DNA of 64,000 bases from Bisbaumannia salifodinae (lineage in GTDB: Bacteria; Pseudomonadota; Gammaproteobacteria; Pseudomonadales; Halomonadaceae): NCBI RefSeq assembly GCF_039522585.1, contig NZ_BAAADR010000012.1; one strand, 5' to 3'. Below, one piece after another: positions 1 through 8,450 of the stretch; the first letter of the stretch is position 1; every line of letters starts with the position of its first letter. The position numbers and the translations under genes are program-made. The notes beneath the pieces were generated by a model that ran no database searches, had not been told where the DNA came from, and was given only the letters and a program-made list of their open reading frames with translations.

Positions 1-906
1 CCGCCGAGTTCCGGCGCCGCCTCAAGGGCGAGCTGCCCAAGGCGCTGACCAGCGAGAAGCTGGTCGAGGACGCCCAGGCCAAGGGCGAGACCATCGCCAG
101 CCGCAAGGCCTCCTTCAACTGCCTCAACGAACTCGGCCCGCAGCTCCCCGAGCTGCTCGGCGGCAGCGCCGACCTGGCCCCCTCCAACCTGACCTTCTGG
201 AAGGGCGCCCAGGCGATCTCCCCGGAGGCCCCCGGTGGCAACTACCTGCACTACGGGGTCCGCGAGTTCGGCATGGGCGCCATCATGAACGGCATCGCCC
301 TGCATGGCGGCTTCGTGCCCTATGGCGCCACCTTCCTGATCTTCATGGAGTACATGCGCAACGCCGTGCGCATGGCGGCGCTGATGGGCCAGCAGGCGGT
401 CTACGTCTTCACCCACGACTCCATCGGCCTGGGCGAGGATGGCCCCACCCACCAGCCCATCGAGCAGCTGACCAGCCTGCGTTCCACTCNCCCGCGACAA
501 GCACCAGCTGGCCAATATCCAGCGCGGCGGCTATGTGCTGCGCGACTGCGAGGGCACGCCGGAGCTGATCCTCATCGCCACCGGCTCCGAAGTGGGCCTG
601 GCCATGGACGCCGCGACCCGACTGAGCGAGCAGGGCAAGGCGGTGCGGGTGGTCTCCATGCCCTCCACCGACGCCTTCGACGATCAGGACGCCGACTACC
701 GCGAGTCGGTGCTGCCCAGGGCGGTCACCGCCCGCCTGGCCATCGAGGCCGGCCACCGCGACTTCTGGTTCAAGTACGTGGGCCTGGACGGCGATATCGT
801 CGGCATGAGCAGCTTCGGCGAGTCCGCCCCGGCGGGCGACCTCTTCAAGCACTTCGGCTTCACCGTCGACAACGTCGTCGAGCGCGCCCAGGCGCTGCTG
901 GGCTAA
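1..906 (+). CDS. tkt: transketolase, 3' portion, internally interrupted by an assembly gap (N at 490)
   Basis: Thiamine-diphosphate enzyme of the non-oxidative pentose phosphate pathway. The reading frame is open from base 3 and the 5' end lies outside the window. The segment before base 489 ends in the conserved GLGEDGPTHQPIEQLTSLRS stretch of the pyrimidine-binding domain. The segment from 493 resumes in another frame with RDKHQLANIQRGGYVL and continues to a normal C-terminus at the TAA at 904-906. Compared with the E. coli enzyme, roughly 40 residues between these two parts (the WRP...VAW...FSRQ stretch) are absent. The single N therefore stands for missing sequence rather than one unread base. 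The gene is probably intact in the organism. A short GC hairpin (914-928) follows the stop. Confidence 0.93.
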
Positions 907-1030
907 GCGACACGGCCCCGGCGGGGCCAAGGTAGGGCTCCCGCCTCGGCCGCAATGGGCGGCTGGCCGATATCAGCGATCGCCTGTCACTAGTGCTCCG
1001 CAGATGACGCATGGGTAGTTTTCGCGACGA

Positions 1031-2029
1031 TCAATTCACGAGCTTGGCGGAGACCACGACCTCACGGCTGGCCGCCGTGGGGTCCTGGATCTGTTCGAAG
1101 AGCAGGCGGAACGCCTCATGCCCCGCCCGGTAGGTGTCATGGACGGCACAGGGCACCGAGACATCAAAGATATCGGCATAGGGCAGGCGGTCGACACCCA
1201 CCACCATCACCTCGTCCCGGGACACACAGGCGTCATGCAGGGCACGCATGGCCCCCAGGGTAATCAGCTGGTTGAAGCCGAAGACAGCGTCAGGAAGCGT
1301 CCCCCGGCGCAGATAGGCCGCCATGTCGCGGTACGCCGGCTGCAGGGTGTAGTCGCCGGCCCGCGTCTCAAACGTCAACTCTACGTCGGCGGCTCGATAG
1401 GCCTCCTCGAAGCCAGCCAAGCGCTCGAGTGAAATCCGTGAGTCCCGCGGCCCCGTCAGCGCCAGGACTCGATGAATGCCCCGGTCTGCCAGCAGCTCAC
1501 CGAGCAACCTACCAGCCAGGCGGTTATCCAGTATCACGCGACTAAAATCCGACACATTCAGGGTGCGATCCAGCATCACCATCGGCAGCCTGGCCTGGCG
1601 CAGCCTATCGAGATAGGCAGGACGATAGTCGGCATCGTCGGCGACAGGTGACAGGATGATCCCCGCCACCTGATAACTGAGCAGGGTTTCGATCGCTACC
1701 TCCTCGAGCTCCGGCGAGCCATCGGTATCGATCAGCATGATGGTGTAGTTCTGCTGTTTCGCGGCACGCGAAATCGCCTTGATCACCTCGCTATAGAAGG
1801 GGTTGTCGACGCTGGCCGTGACCAGGCCAATCAGGCGATTCTCGCGACTCCTGAGAGTACTGGCGAAGGCATTGGGGACATAGCCCAGCTCCCGCGCCGC
1901 CGCCAGGATCTTGTCGCGCGTCGCCGGCTTGACGAGGTGGGGCTTGTTCAAGGCACGCGACACCGTCATGTTGGTCATGCCCACATGCTTGGCGATATCG
2001 GTAATGGTGGCCTTGCTGCGTCTAACCAT
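1031..2029 (-). CDS. LacI-family transcriptional regulator
   Basis: A 332-residue DNA-binding repressor of the LacI/GalR family. The N-terminal helix-turn-helix is at residues 9-28 (ITDIAKHVGMTNMTVSRALN), followed by the hinge-helix region (PNAFASTLRS, 52-61) and a periplasmic-binding-protein-like effector domain that starts at LIGLVTASVDNPFY. The overall look is closest to the gluconate-repressor (GntR-type LacI) group, but the ligand cannot be read from sequence. It lies 30 bp downstream of prkB on the same strand, so it may be the last gene of that operon. No sugar-uptake or catabolic operon is beside it except transketolase, transcribed convergently. The start has no alternative ATG nearby and the length is normal for the family. 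Confidence 0.9.
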   Translation of the reverse strand: MVRRSKATITDIAKHVGMTNMTVSRALNKPHLVKPATRDKILAAARELGYVPNAFASTLRSRENRLIGLVTASVDNPFYSEVIKAISRAAKQQNYTIMLIDTDGSPELEEVAIETLLSYQVAGIILSPVADDADYRPAYLDRLRQARLPMVMLDRTLNVSDFSRVILDNRLAGRLLGELLADRGIHRVLALTGPRDSRISLERLAGFEEAYRAADVELTFETRAGDYTLQPAYRDMAAYLRRGTLPDAVFGFNQLITLGAMRALHDACVSRDEVMVVGVDRLPYADIFDVSVPCAVHDTYRAGHEAFRLLFEQIQDPTAASREVVVSAKLVN

Positions 2030-2059
2030 CTTTCACTCGGATCTCGATTTTCGACGCAC

Positions 2060-2932
2060 TCAGCGGAAGCGCCGCTGGGCCAGCAGATGGCGCAGCAGGG
2101 GCGCGAGAATCAGCTCCATGGCCAGCGGCATCCGGGAGCCGGGCACCACCAGGGTATGGGGGCGGCTCATAAAGGAATCCTGGATCATCGCCAGCAGGTA
2201 GGGGAAGTCCACCGTGGAGGGGTCGCGGAAGCGGATCACCACGAAGGACTCGGCATCGGTGGGGATATCCTGCACCTCGAAGGGGTTGGAGGTATCCACC
2301 GTGGGCACCCGCTGGAAGTTGATATGGGTGCGCGAGAACTGCGGCTGGATATAGCGCACATAGTCGTGCATGCGCCCCAGGATGGTGTCGATCACCGCCT
2401 CCTGGGAGTAGCCCCGCAGCTTGGTGTCGCGGTCGATCTTCTGGATCCACTCCAGGTTCATGGTCGGCGCCACCCCCACCAGCAGGTCCACGTGCCGGGC
2501 GATATCGTGCTCGGCGGTGACCAGGCCGCCATGCAGCCCCTCGTAGAAGAGCAGGTCGGTGCCGCAGGGCAACGGCTGCCACTCGGTGAAGGTGCCCACC
2601 TGGTAGCCACTCTCGATCATGCGCTTGTCTTCGGCATGGATATAGTGCCGGTAGGTGCCGCTGCCCTGCTCGCCGTACTCCAGGAACAGCGCCTCCAGCT
2701 CGTCGAGCAGGTTGGCCTCCACGGCGAAGTGGGAGAGCTCGTCCTTGCGCTCCGGCTCCTCGCGGAAGATGCGCGCCAGCTCGGCCCGGGTATAGCGGTG
2801 GAAGGCGTCGCCATCGACCGTGGCGGCATGCACGTCCTCACGCACGAACATGCGCTCGAAGGTGCGGCGGACGGTGGTGGTGCCGGCCCCGGAGGAGCCG
2901 GTCACGGCGATGATCGGATATTCGCGGGACAT
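2060..2932 (-). CDS. prkB: phosphoribulokinase-like P-loop kinase (PrkB type)
   Basis: A 290-residue protein of the phosphoribulokinase/uridine kinase superfamily. The Walker A loop GSSGAGTT is at residues 12-19, and the family DGDAFHRYTR and HYIHAEDK segments are present. The C-terminal half has the conserved INFQRVPTVDTSNPF stretch. It matches the non-Calvin PrkB group of gammaproteobacteria (E. coli prkB type), not the cyanobacterial or plant enzymes. No RuBisCO gene is in the window, so its substrate here is uncertain. The start codon is 2 bp after the stop of the thioesterase-like gene, which implies translational coupling. Confidence 0.9.
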   Translation of the reverse strand: MSREYPIIAVTGSSGAGTTTVRRTFERMFVREDVHAATVDGDAFHRYTRAELARIFREEPERKDELSHFAVEANLLDELEALFLEYGEQGSGTYRHYIHAEDKRMIESGYQVGTFTEWQPLPCGTDLLFYEGLHGGLVTAEHDIARHVDLLVGVAPTMNLEWIQKIDRDTKLRGYSQEAVIDTILGRMHDYVRYIQPQFSRTHINFQRVPTVDTSNPFEVQDIPTDAESFVVIRFRDPSTVDFPYLLAMIQDSFMSRPHTLVVPGSRMPLAMELILAPLLRHLLAQRRFR

Positions 2933-2934
2933 GC

Positions 2935-3375
2935 CTAGCCCCCCTCTCGACGCGCCAGGCGCTCACGCAGCGCCTCGGGCACCGCCGCCGGGCGCCCGCT
3001 GGCGGGATCCAGCAGCAGCAGGTTGAGCCGCGCCAGGGCGACCTGCACCCCGTCGGCGGGGCGCACTACCCGCTGGAAGGCCACCAGGGCCCTGCCATCG
3101 GGCACCGGCAGGGCGGTCTCCACGTCCAGGAGATCGGGCCAGCGGGCCTCGGCCTGGTACTGGATGGCCAGGTCGGCCACCACGCTGGGGTGGCCATGGA
3201 TATCCCACTCCGCGACGCCCAGGGCCGCGAAGGCCTGGGTACGCGCCTCGTGCAACAGCGATACCAGGGCGTCATGGCCCAGATGGCGACCATAGTTCAT
3301 GTCGGTGATGCGCACCGCCAGCGGGTGGCGGTGCGTCCAGGCCTCGGCCGGAAATTCCAGGCGAACACGTTCCAT
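2935..3375 (-). CDS. acyl-CoA thioesterase-like hotdog-fold protein
   Basis: A 146-residue protein of the 4-hydroxybenzoyl-CoA thioesterase/YbgC-like hotdog superfamily. It has the typical N-terminal RITDMNYGRHLGHDALVSLLHEAR segment (shown here only as the family pattern D-x-N-Y-x-x-H) and a central beta sheet with ALVAFQRVV. Hydrolysis of acyl-CoA is inferred from the family; the substrate is unknown. I chose the ATG at 3373-3375 because a GAGGGAG ribosome site lies 8 bases upstream, while the longer open frame upstream has no similarity to anything. It sits between purD (43 bp upstream) and prkB (2 bp downstream). Confidence 0.82.
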   Translation of the reverse strand: MERVRLEFPAEAWTHRHPLAVRITDMNYGRHLGHDALVSLLHEARTQAFAALGVAEWDIHGHPSVVADLAIQYQAEARWPDLLDVETALPVPDGRALVAFQRVVRPADGVQVALARLNLLLLDPASGRPAAVPEALRERLARREGG

Positions 3376-3418
3376 GGCGGCGGCTCCCTCGTGGTTATTG
3401 TTGGCGTGGAGCGGGGGA

Positions 3419-4714
3419 TCAGCCCTGAGCCTGCTCCCGGGCGATGGCCCGATGGGCGATATCGCGGCGGCAGAAGACGCCCTGCCAGCGAATCGCCTCG
3501 ACGCCCCGATAGGCCAGCGCCTGGGCGGCGGAGACGCCGTCGCCGAGGGCGGTGACGCAGAGCACCCGGCCGCCGCTGGTGACCACGCGGCCCTGGTCGT
3601 CATTGCGGGTGCCGGCGTGGAAGACCTTGCAGCCGGTGGCCTCGGCCTCGGCCAGGCCCTCGATGGCGTCGCCCTTGCGGTAGCTGCCGGGATAGCCCTC
3701 GGCGGCCAGCACCACGCCCACGGCGGCCCGCGGATCCCAGTCGCAGGCCTTGCCGGCCAGCTCGCCCCGGGCGCCGGCCAGGCACAGCTCGGCCAGGTCG
3801 GAGCGCAGGCGCAGCATGATCGGCTGGGTCTCCGGGTCGCCGAAGCGGCAGTTGTACTCGATGACCTTGGGGTTGCCCGCGGCGTCGATCATCAGGCCGG
3901 CATAGAGAAAGCCGGTGTAGGGATGGCCCTCGGCGGCCATGCCGGCCACGGTGGGGCGGATCACCCGCGCCATGATGCGCTCGAAGATGGCCTCGTCGAC
4001 CACCGGCGCCGGGGAGTAGGCGCCCATGCCGCCGGTGTTGGGGCCGCTGTCGCCCTCGCCGACCCGCTTGTGGTCCTGGCTGGTGGCCATGGGCAGGATG
4101 GTCTCGCCATCCACCATGACGATAAAGCTGGCCTCCTCGCCCTCCAGAAACTCCTCGATCACCACCCGGGCGCCGGCGTCGCCGAAGGCATTGGCCTCGA
4201 GCATGTCGCGCACCGCCGCCTCGGCCTCTTGCTGGGTCATGGCGACGATCACGCCCTTGCCGGCGGCCAGGCCATCGGCCTTGATGACGATGGGCGCGCC
4301 CTTCTCGGCCAGGTAGGCCAGGGCCGGCTCCACGGCGGTAAAGGTCTGGTAGTCGGCGGTGGGGATGGCGTGACGGGCCAGGAAGTCCTTGGTGAAGGAC
4401 TTGGAGCCCTCCAGCTGCGCGGCGCCGGCGGTGGGCCCGAAGATGGCCAGGCCGGCGTCACGGAAGCGGTCCACCACGCCTTCCACCAGCGGCGCCTCGG
4501 GGCCGACGATGGTCAGGTCGACGGCCTCGCGGCGGGCGAAGGCCTCCAGCTCGTCCAGGGCATCGGCGGCGATGGCCACATTGGTGAGCTTGGCCTCGCC
4601 GGCGGTACCGGCGTTACCCGGGGCGACGAAGACCTCGCCGACCCGGGGCGATTGGGCGACCTTCCAGGCCAGGGCATGCTCGCGGCCGCCGCCGCCGATG
4701 ATCAGAACCTTCAT
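3419..4714 (-). CDS. purD: phosphoribosylamine-glycine ligase (GAR synthetase)
   Basis: A 431-residue cytosolic ATP-grasp enzyme that joins 5-phosphoribosylamine and glycine in the second step of purine synthesis. The N-terminal GGGGREHALAWK loop, the ATP-grasp segment IKADGLAAGKGVIVA and the conserved NTGGMGAYSPAP motif are all present. Metal-binding residues lie in the EYNCRFGDPE region. Length is normal. In many gammaproteobacteria purD follows purH; here it instead follows phaR, with 103 bp between them that contain a small hairpin and a CATAAT element, so purD may have its own promoter. Confidence 0.97.
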   Translation of the reverse strand: MKVLIIGGGGREHALAWKVAQSPRVGEVFVAPGNAGTAGEAKLTNVAIAADALDELEAFARREAVDLTIVGPEAPLVEGVVDRFRDAGLAIFGPTAGAAQLEGSKSFTKDFLARHAIPTADYQTFTAVEPALAYLAEKGAPIVIKADGLAAGKGVIVAMTQQEAEAAVRDMLEANAFGDAGARVVIEEFLEGEEASFIVMVDGETILPMATSQDHKRVGEGDSGPNTGGMGAYSPAPVVDEAIFERIMARVIRPTVAGMAAEGHPYTGFLYAGLMIDAAGNPKVIEYNCRFGDPETQPIMLRLRSDLAELCLAGARGELAGKACDWDPRAAVGVVLAAEGYPGSYRKGDAIEGLAEAEATGCKVFHAGTRNDDQGRVVTSGGRVLCVTALGDGVSAAQALAYRGVEAIRWQGVFCRRDIAHRAIAREQAQG

Positions 4715-4783
4715 GGGAGTACCTTGCTATCGGGGAAATCGCTGCTTGGGGCTCGGCATTATGCCAGAAAGGCGCCCGGTCGT

Positions 4784-4802
4784 CGGCGGGGGATTCCCGC
4801 CG
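4784..4802 (-). terminator. small hairpin between phaR and purD
   Basis: CGGCGGG and CCCGCCG form a 7-bp stem with a 5-base loop, placed 15 bases after the phaR stop. There is no clear T run, so termination is only suggested. A CATAAT -10-like element follows before purD. Confidence 0.35.
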
Positions 4803-4817
4803 TGCTTGCCTGGCGGA

Positions 4818-5285
4818 TTATTCCTTGTCGCCATCCTTGTCCTTGTCGCCGGGGGCGCGGCCGGCGCCACCGAAGGTCTGCTGCCAGAAGCGCATGTTCT
4901 CCTCGGCCAGCTCGCGCATCAGCTCCATGGGCGAGTGGCGCATGGCCTGCTGCCACTGATCCTGCATCTGCTTCTGCTGCTCCAGCATCAGCCGGGTGCC
5001 CTGCTCCAGGTAGCGGGCCAGGGGCAGTGGCTGAGCCATGTCGTAGACCCGGATCAACTGGGCCAGCAGGTCATTGGAGAAGACCTCGGCGTCACCGTCG
5101 GCCTGCTCCTGCTCGATGATGATGGTCAGCAGGATGGTGCGGGTCAGGTCCTCACCGCTCTTGGCGTCCTCGACCCGGAAGGGCACGTCCTCGATCACCA
5201 GTCGGCGCAGATCCTCGAGGGTCACATAGCGACTCTGTTCGGTATCATAGAGGCGACGGTTGGCATACTTGCGAATCACGCGCAC
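4818..5285 (-). CDS. phaR: polyhydroxyalkanoate synthesis repressor PhaR
   Basis: A 155-residue cytosolic regulator of polyhydroxyalkanoate storage. It binds phasin and pha promoters and also the polymer granule (family knowledge). The N-terminal DNA-binding domain starts with RVIRKYANRRLYDTEQSRYV, which is diagnostic of the family, followed by the accumulation-regulator domain with DLTRTILLTIIIEQE. The tail is acidic and lysine-rich. I chose the GTG at 5283-5285 because AGGAG lies 7 bases upstream and the product then begins at the family's usual position; the longer upstream frame is antisense to rsmE. It is divergent from rsmE with 75 bp between. No pha synthase gene is in the window. Confidence 0.92.
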   Translation of the reverse strand: MRVIRKYANRRLYDTEQSRYVTLEDLRRLVIEDVPFRVEDAKSGEDLTRTILLTIIIEQEQADGDAEVFSNDLLAQLIRVYDMAQPLPLARYLEQGTRLMLEQQKQMQDQWQQAMRHSPMELMRELAEENMRFWQQTFGGAGRAPGDKDKDGDKE

Positions 5286-5360
5286 GGCACGGCTCCTAAT
5301 GGTCGGCTTTGCAGGTATTGTGCACCGCGCCACCCCAGGACGCCAATTGATGGGCCCCAT

Positions 5361-6077
5361 ATGAACCTGATTCTCCTCGCCCCGGAAGACCTTCACGACC
5401 GTCACCTGGCCCGGGTCCGCGACCCGCGACGCCTGCGCCACCTCCGGGAGGTGCACCGCGCCAGCCCCGGCGACGAGCTGACCCTGGGCGTGCTGGGGGG
5501 CGGCATCGGCCGCGGCCGATTGCTGAGCCTGGATGACGAGGAGGCTCGCTTCGAGGTCGACGCCCTCGACCAGGCACCGCCCCCGTCCCTGGATATCGAA
5601 CTGGTGCTGGCCCTGCCGCGCCCACGCATGCTGGCCCGCAGCCTGGAGCATGTCACCGCCCTGGGCGTGAAGCGGCTGACCCTGCTGCATAGCCGGCGGG
5701 TGGAGAAGAGCTACTGGCAGTCGCCGGAGCTGCGCCCGGAGAAGATCCATGAGCACCTGATCCTGGGCCTGGAACAGGCCCGGGATACCCGGCTGCCGGA
5801 GGTCGAGCTGGTGAGCCGCTTCAAGCCCTTCGTGGAGGACGTGCTGCCGGGGCGCCTCACGGCCCGCCGCGGCCTGGTGGCCCACCCCGGCATGGCGCAG
5901 GCCTGCCCGCGGGGCCTCGCGGAGCCGGCCCTGCTGGTGGTGGGCCCGGAGGGCGGGCTGATTCCCTACGAGGTGGAGCAGCTGCAGGCCGCCGGCTGCG
6001 AGGGCATCCACCTGGGCGAGCGCATCCTGCGGGTCGAGACCGCGGTGGTGGCGCTGCTGGCCCGGCTGGCGCCCTGA
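5361..6077 (+). CDS. rsmE: 16S rRNA (uracil1498-N3)-methyltransferase
   Basis: A 238-residue SPOUT-class methyltransferase that modifies U1498 of 16S rRNA in the 30S subunit using S-adenosylmethionine. An N-terminal PUA-like part is followed by the trefoil-knot domain with LLVVGPEGGL and LGERILRVETAVVALL near the C-terminus, which bind the cofactor. Length matches the E. coli enzyme. The chosen ATG is the first codon that gives the family's N-terminal start; an ATG 11 bases upstream is out of frame. It is convergent with the downstream protease-like gene, one base apart. Confidence 0.93.
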   Translation: MNLILLAPEDLHDRHLARVRDPRRLRHLREVHRASPGDELTLGVLGGGIGRGRLLSLDDEEARFEVDALDQAPPPSLDIELVLALPRPRMLARSLEHVTALGVKRLTLLHSRRVEKSYWQSPELRPEKIHEHLILGLEQARDTRLPEVELVSRFKPFVEDVLPGRLTARRGLVAHPGMAQACPRGLAEPALLVVGPEGGLIPYEVEQLQAAGCEGIHLGERILRVETAVVALLARLAP

Positions 6078-6078
6078 G

Positions 6079-6615
6079 TCACTCCTCGCCGGGGTCGTGG
6101 GGCACCCGCGGCGAATCCGCGTCGCACTCGGGGTCGGTGAGGAAGGTCTCGGTCACGTCGAGCAGCCCCAGGTGGCCGATGGTGCGCCGTCCCAGCAGCA
6201 GCGGGTAGAGCATATCGCCCCGGTCACGCAGGCTGAACTGCTCCTCGTAGACGGTGCCGCCGAGGCAGATGTCCAGCAGCACCACCGGCCGCGAGTCCTC
6301 GCCGCCGGCGCCGCGCAGGCGTACCCGGCGGTAACGGGGCAGCTCCAGATACTCACTGACCATTTCACCACTGGCCTCGTCTTCCAGGTCGAGGCGAAAG
6401 CGCACCCAGCGCTCGCCGTCCCGGGTGAAGGTTTCGATCTCCCGGGCATCCAGGGAGGAGGTCAGGGCGCCGCTGTCCAGCTTGGCCTTGACCTCGATGT
6501 CCCAGGGTTCCAGGGTCGCCTTCTCCACCCAGCCGAAGACGGGCCGCTCATCGGCGGCCAGCGGCGCCGCCAGAAACAGCGCCACGACGCCCCACCAGCG
6601 ATTCACCCAAGCCAT
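6079..6615 (-). CDS. exported retropepsin-like protein of the RimK-associated/ATP-dependent zinc protease family
   Basis: A 178-residue protein with an N-terminal signal peptide (WWGVVALFLAAPLAA) that predicts export to the periplasm. The body carries KLDSGALTSSLDA near residues 44-56, resembling the D-S/T-G-A active-site loop of retroviral-type aspartic proteases, and PLLLGRRTIGHLGLLDV near the C-terminus, typical of the family annotated as ATP-dependent zinc protease (PF05618). Despite that name no ATP-binding motif or zinc signature is seen. The ATG has a GGGAGG site 6 bases upstream that overlaps the stop of the lytic transglycosylase gene, so the two are probably co-translated. A cell-wall-related role is inference from that pairing. 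Confidence 0.8.
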   Translation of the reverse strand: MAWVNRWWGVVALFLAAPLAADERPVFGWVEKATLEPWDIEVKAKLDSGALTSSLDAREIETFTRDGERWVRFRLDLEDEASGEMVSEYLELPRYRRVRLRGAGGEDSRPVVLLDICLGGTVYEEQFSLRDRGDMLYPLLLGRRTIGHLGLLDVTETFLTDPECDADSPRVPHDPGEE

Positions 6616-6625
6616 AGCAACCTCC

Positions 6626-7882
6626 CTAGCGCAGGGCGTCCAGCAGCCGCAGGGTGGCGAAACCATCCGCCGCCTCGCCGATGCTGCGCTGGAAGGCGCG
6701 CAACCCGCGCCGGGTGTTGGGACCGAGGATGCCGTCGGGGGTCCCGGTCGCGAAGCCGTGGGCATTGAGGCGCTCCTGGAGCTCGCGCACCTGGCCCCGG
6801 GTCAGCGGCTGCTCGCCCCGGGGCCAGCCGGCCATCACCCCATCGCGGCCGGCGATGCGCTCGGCCAGGGTGCCCACCGCCAGGGCGTAGCTGGTGGCGT
6901 TGTTGTAGCGCAGGATGGCCCGATAGTTGGGGCCCACCAGGAAGGCCGGGCCATTGGCGCCGGCGGGCACCAGCACCGAGGCGGTGTCGAAGTCGGGCAG
7001 CGGTGTGCCGCTCAGCGAGCGCACGCCCCGCTCGGCCCATTCCCGAGCGCTCAAGCGGGTGGAGAGCTCCGCCTGGGCATAGTCGAAGCCCGCCGGGAGG
7101 CGCACCTCCACGCCCCAGGGCTCGCCCCGGCGCCAGCCCGCCTCGGCCAGGTAGTTGGCGGTGGAGGCCAGCACATCGGGGACGCTGCCCCAGATATCCC
7201 GGCGTCCATCGCCGTCACCGTCCACCGCATAGGCCTCGAAGCTGGAGGGAATAAACTGGGTATGCCCCATGGCACCGGCCCAGGAGCCGATCATTCGCTG
7301 CGGGGCGATATCGCCGGCCTCGATGATCCGCAGCGCCGCCAGTAGCTCACCCCGGGCGAAGTCGCGGCGGCGGCCGTCATAGGCCAGGGTGGCCAGGGCC
7401 TCCAGGGTGGAGAAGTCGCCGAAGTTGCCACCGTAGTTGCTCTCGATGCCCCAGATGGCCACCAGGATCTCGGCGGGCACCCCGTAGCGCCGGGCCGCGG
7501 CCTCGGCGGCGTCGCGGTGATCGGCCAGCTTGGCGCGTCCCTGATTGACCCGCTGGGCGGAGACGGCGCTGTCCAGGTATTCCCAGAGGGGGCGCACGAA
7601 CTCCGGCTGGTGACGATCCAGCTCGATCACCCGGGGGCGATAACGCAGCCCATCCAGGGCCCGGGCCAGGGTCGCCTCGCCGATCCCCTCGGCGCGGGCC
7701 TGGCGACGGAACTGGGCCAGCCAGGTGGAGAAATCGGCGGGCTGCACGACCTCGACGGCGGCCTCGCTGGAGGTGGCCGCGACGCTGGCCTCTTGGCCCG
7801 CATCGGCCTGGGCCGGGGGCGGCGTACTCTGGCAGCCGGCCAGGGCGAGAAGAAGAAGGGGGAGCATCAGGGGCCTGGGCAT
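6626..7882 (-). CDS. lytic murein transglycosylase, MltB-like lipoprotein with peptidoglycan-binding domain
   Basis: A 418-residue envelope enzyme that cleaves peptidoglycan glycan strands to 1,6-anhydro products. The N-terminus is a lipoprotein signal ending in LLALAGC (lipobox), followed by a Ser/Ala/Glu-rich linker. The catalytic SLT_2/MltB domain contains AIWGIESNYGG, with the catalytic Glu, and the substrate-groove segment GAMGHTQFIPSSF. The C-terminal 70 residues form a PG_binding_1 domain (LQERLNAHGF...PNTRRGLRAFQ). I chose the ATG that starts the lipoprotein signal and rejected a longer frame with no signal. The retropepsin-like gene follows 10 bases later in the same operon. Confidence 0.93.
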   Translation of the reverse strand: MPRPLMLPLLLLALAGCQSTPPPAQADAGQEASVAATSSEAAVEVVQPADFSTWLAQFRRQARAEGIGEATLARALDGLRYRPRVIELDRHQPEFVRPLWEYLDSAVSAQRVNQGRAKLADHRDAAEAAARRYGVPAEILVAIWGIESNYGGNFGDFSTLEALATLAYDGRRRDFARGELLAALRIIEAGDIAPQRMIGSWAGAMGHTQFIPSSFEAYAVDGDGDGRRDIWGSVPDVLASTANYLAEAGWRRGEPWGVEVRLPAGFDYAQAELSTRLSAREWAERGVRSLSGTPLPDFDTASVLVPAGANGPAFLVGPNYRAILRYNNATSYALAVGTLAERIAGRDGVMAGWPRGEQPLTRGQVRELQERLNAHGFATGTPDGILGPNTRRGLRAFQRSIGEAADGFATLRLLDALR

Positions 7883-8042
7883 CTCGAATTCCTGCTTTCC
7901 TTGGCAATGAGCCCCCGATGATCGCGCAGAAGCGAGCCGACGACCAGCCCGGACGATCCTCCCTGCGGGGCCGACGCACCCCACCGGCCTCGCGGCGTCG
8001 GAGCGGGAGCGAACTGCACCGGGATCGCGGCCGCTCGGGACA

Positions 8043-8450
8043 CTACGGCGGATCGCCGTCCCTGGGCAGGTGCCGGGCATTGGCCTCGGTCTCCAGGCCG
8101 CTCTTCAGCTCATGGGTCAGGGGGTCGTAGTTGGGGCGCAGCTCGTCCTTGACGGTGCCGCTCCACAGCCGGGAGCCGACGAAGTAGCCGGCGCGGCCGA
8201 TCACATGGGCGGCCACCGGGGCGGTCATCAGGATAAAGATGATGACCCCGAAGGCCCGGGCCACCACCGCCACCTCGGCGAAGTGCAGGGCCACCGCCAG
8301 CATCACCAGGCTCACCCCCAGGGCGGCGGCCTTGGTGGTGGCGTGCATGCGGGTCAGCAGGTCCGGCAGGCGCAGCACCCCCACCGCCGCCAGTAGCATG
8401 AAGACGGCGCCGCTGAGCAGCAGGGTTCCCTTGATCACCTCAATCATCAC
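8043..8450 (-). CDS. mrpG: Na+/H+ antiporter subunit G (first Mrp system)
   Basis: A 135-residue integral membrane protein of the MnhG/MrpG/PhaG family, last gene of the minus-strand mrp operon. Three hydrophobic segments are visible, with the family signature LRLPDLLTRMHATTKAAALG after the first. Mrp complexes are hetero-oligomeric proton-driven Na+ exporters in the inner membrane; the small subunits are needed for the complex to assemble or work. The start overlaps the mrpF stop by 11 bases, so translation is coupled. The C-terminal tail is hydrophilic and differs from the paralogue at 19542. Confidence 0.95.
   Translation of the reverse strand: MMIEVIKGTLLLSGAVFMLLAAVGVLRLPDLLTRMHATTKAAALGVSLVMLAVALHFAEVAVVARAFGVIIFILMTAPVAAHVIGRAGYFVGSRLWSGTVKDELRPNYDPLTHELKSGLETEANARHLPRDGDPP

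Noticed and set aside
1..906. Transketolase as a true pseudogene
   Set aside because: The break coincides with an N and a loss of about 40 conserved codons, which is better explained by an assembly gap.
2060..2932. Calvin-cycle phosphoribulokinase
   Set aside because: The sequence is of the PrkB group found in non-autotrophs and no RuBisCO or other Calvin genes are in the window.
3299..5119. 606-residue open frame on the plus strand over purD
   Set aside because: Antisense to purD and phaR, which have clear family motifs; shadow frame.
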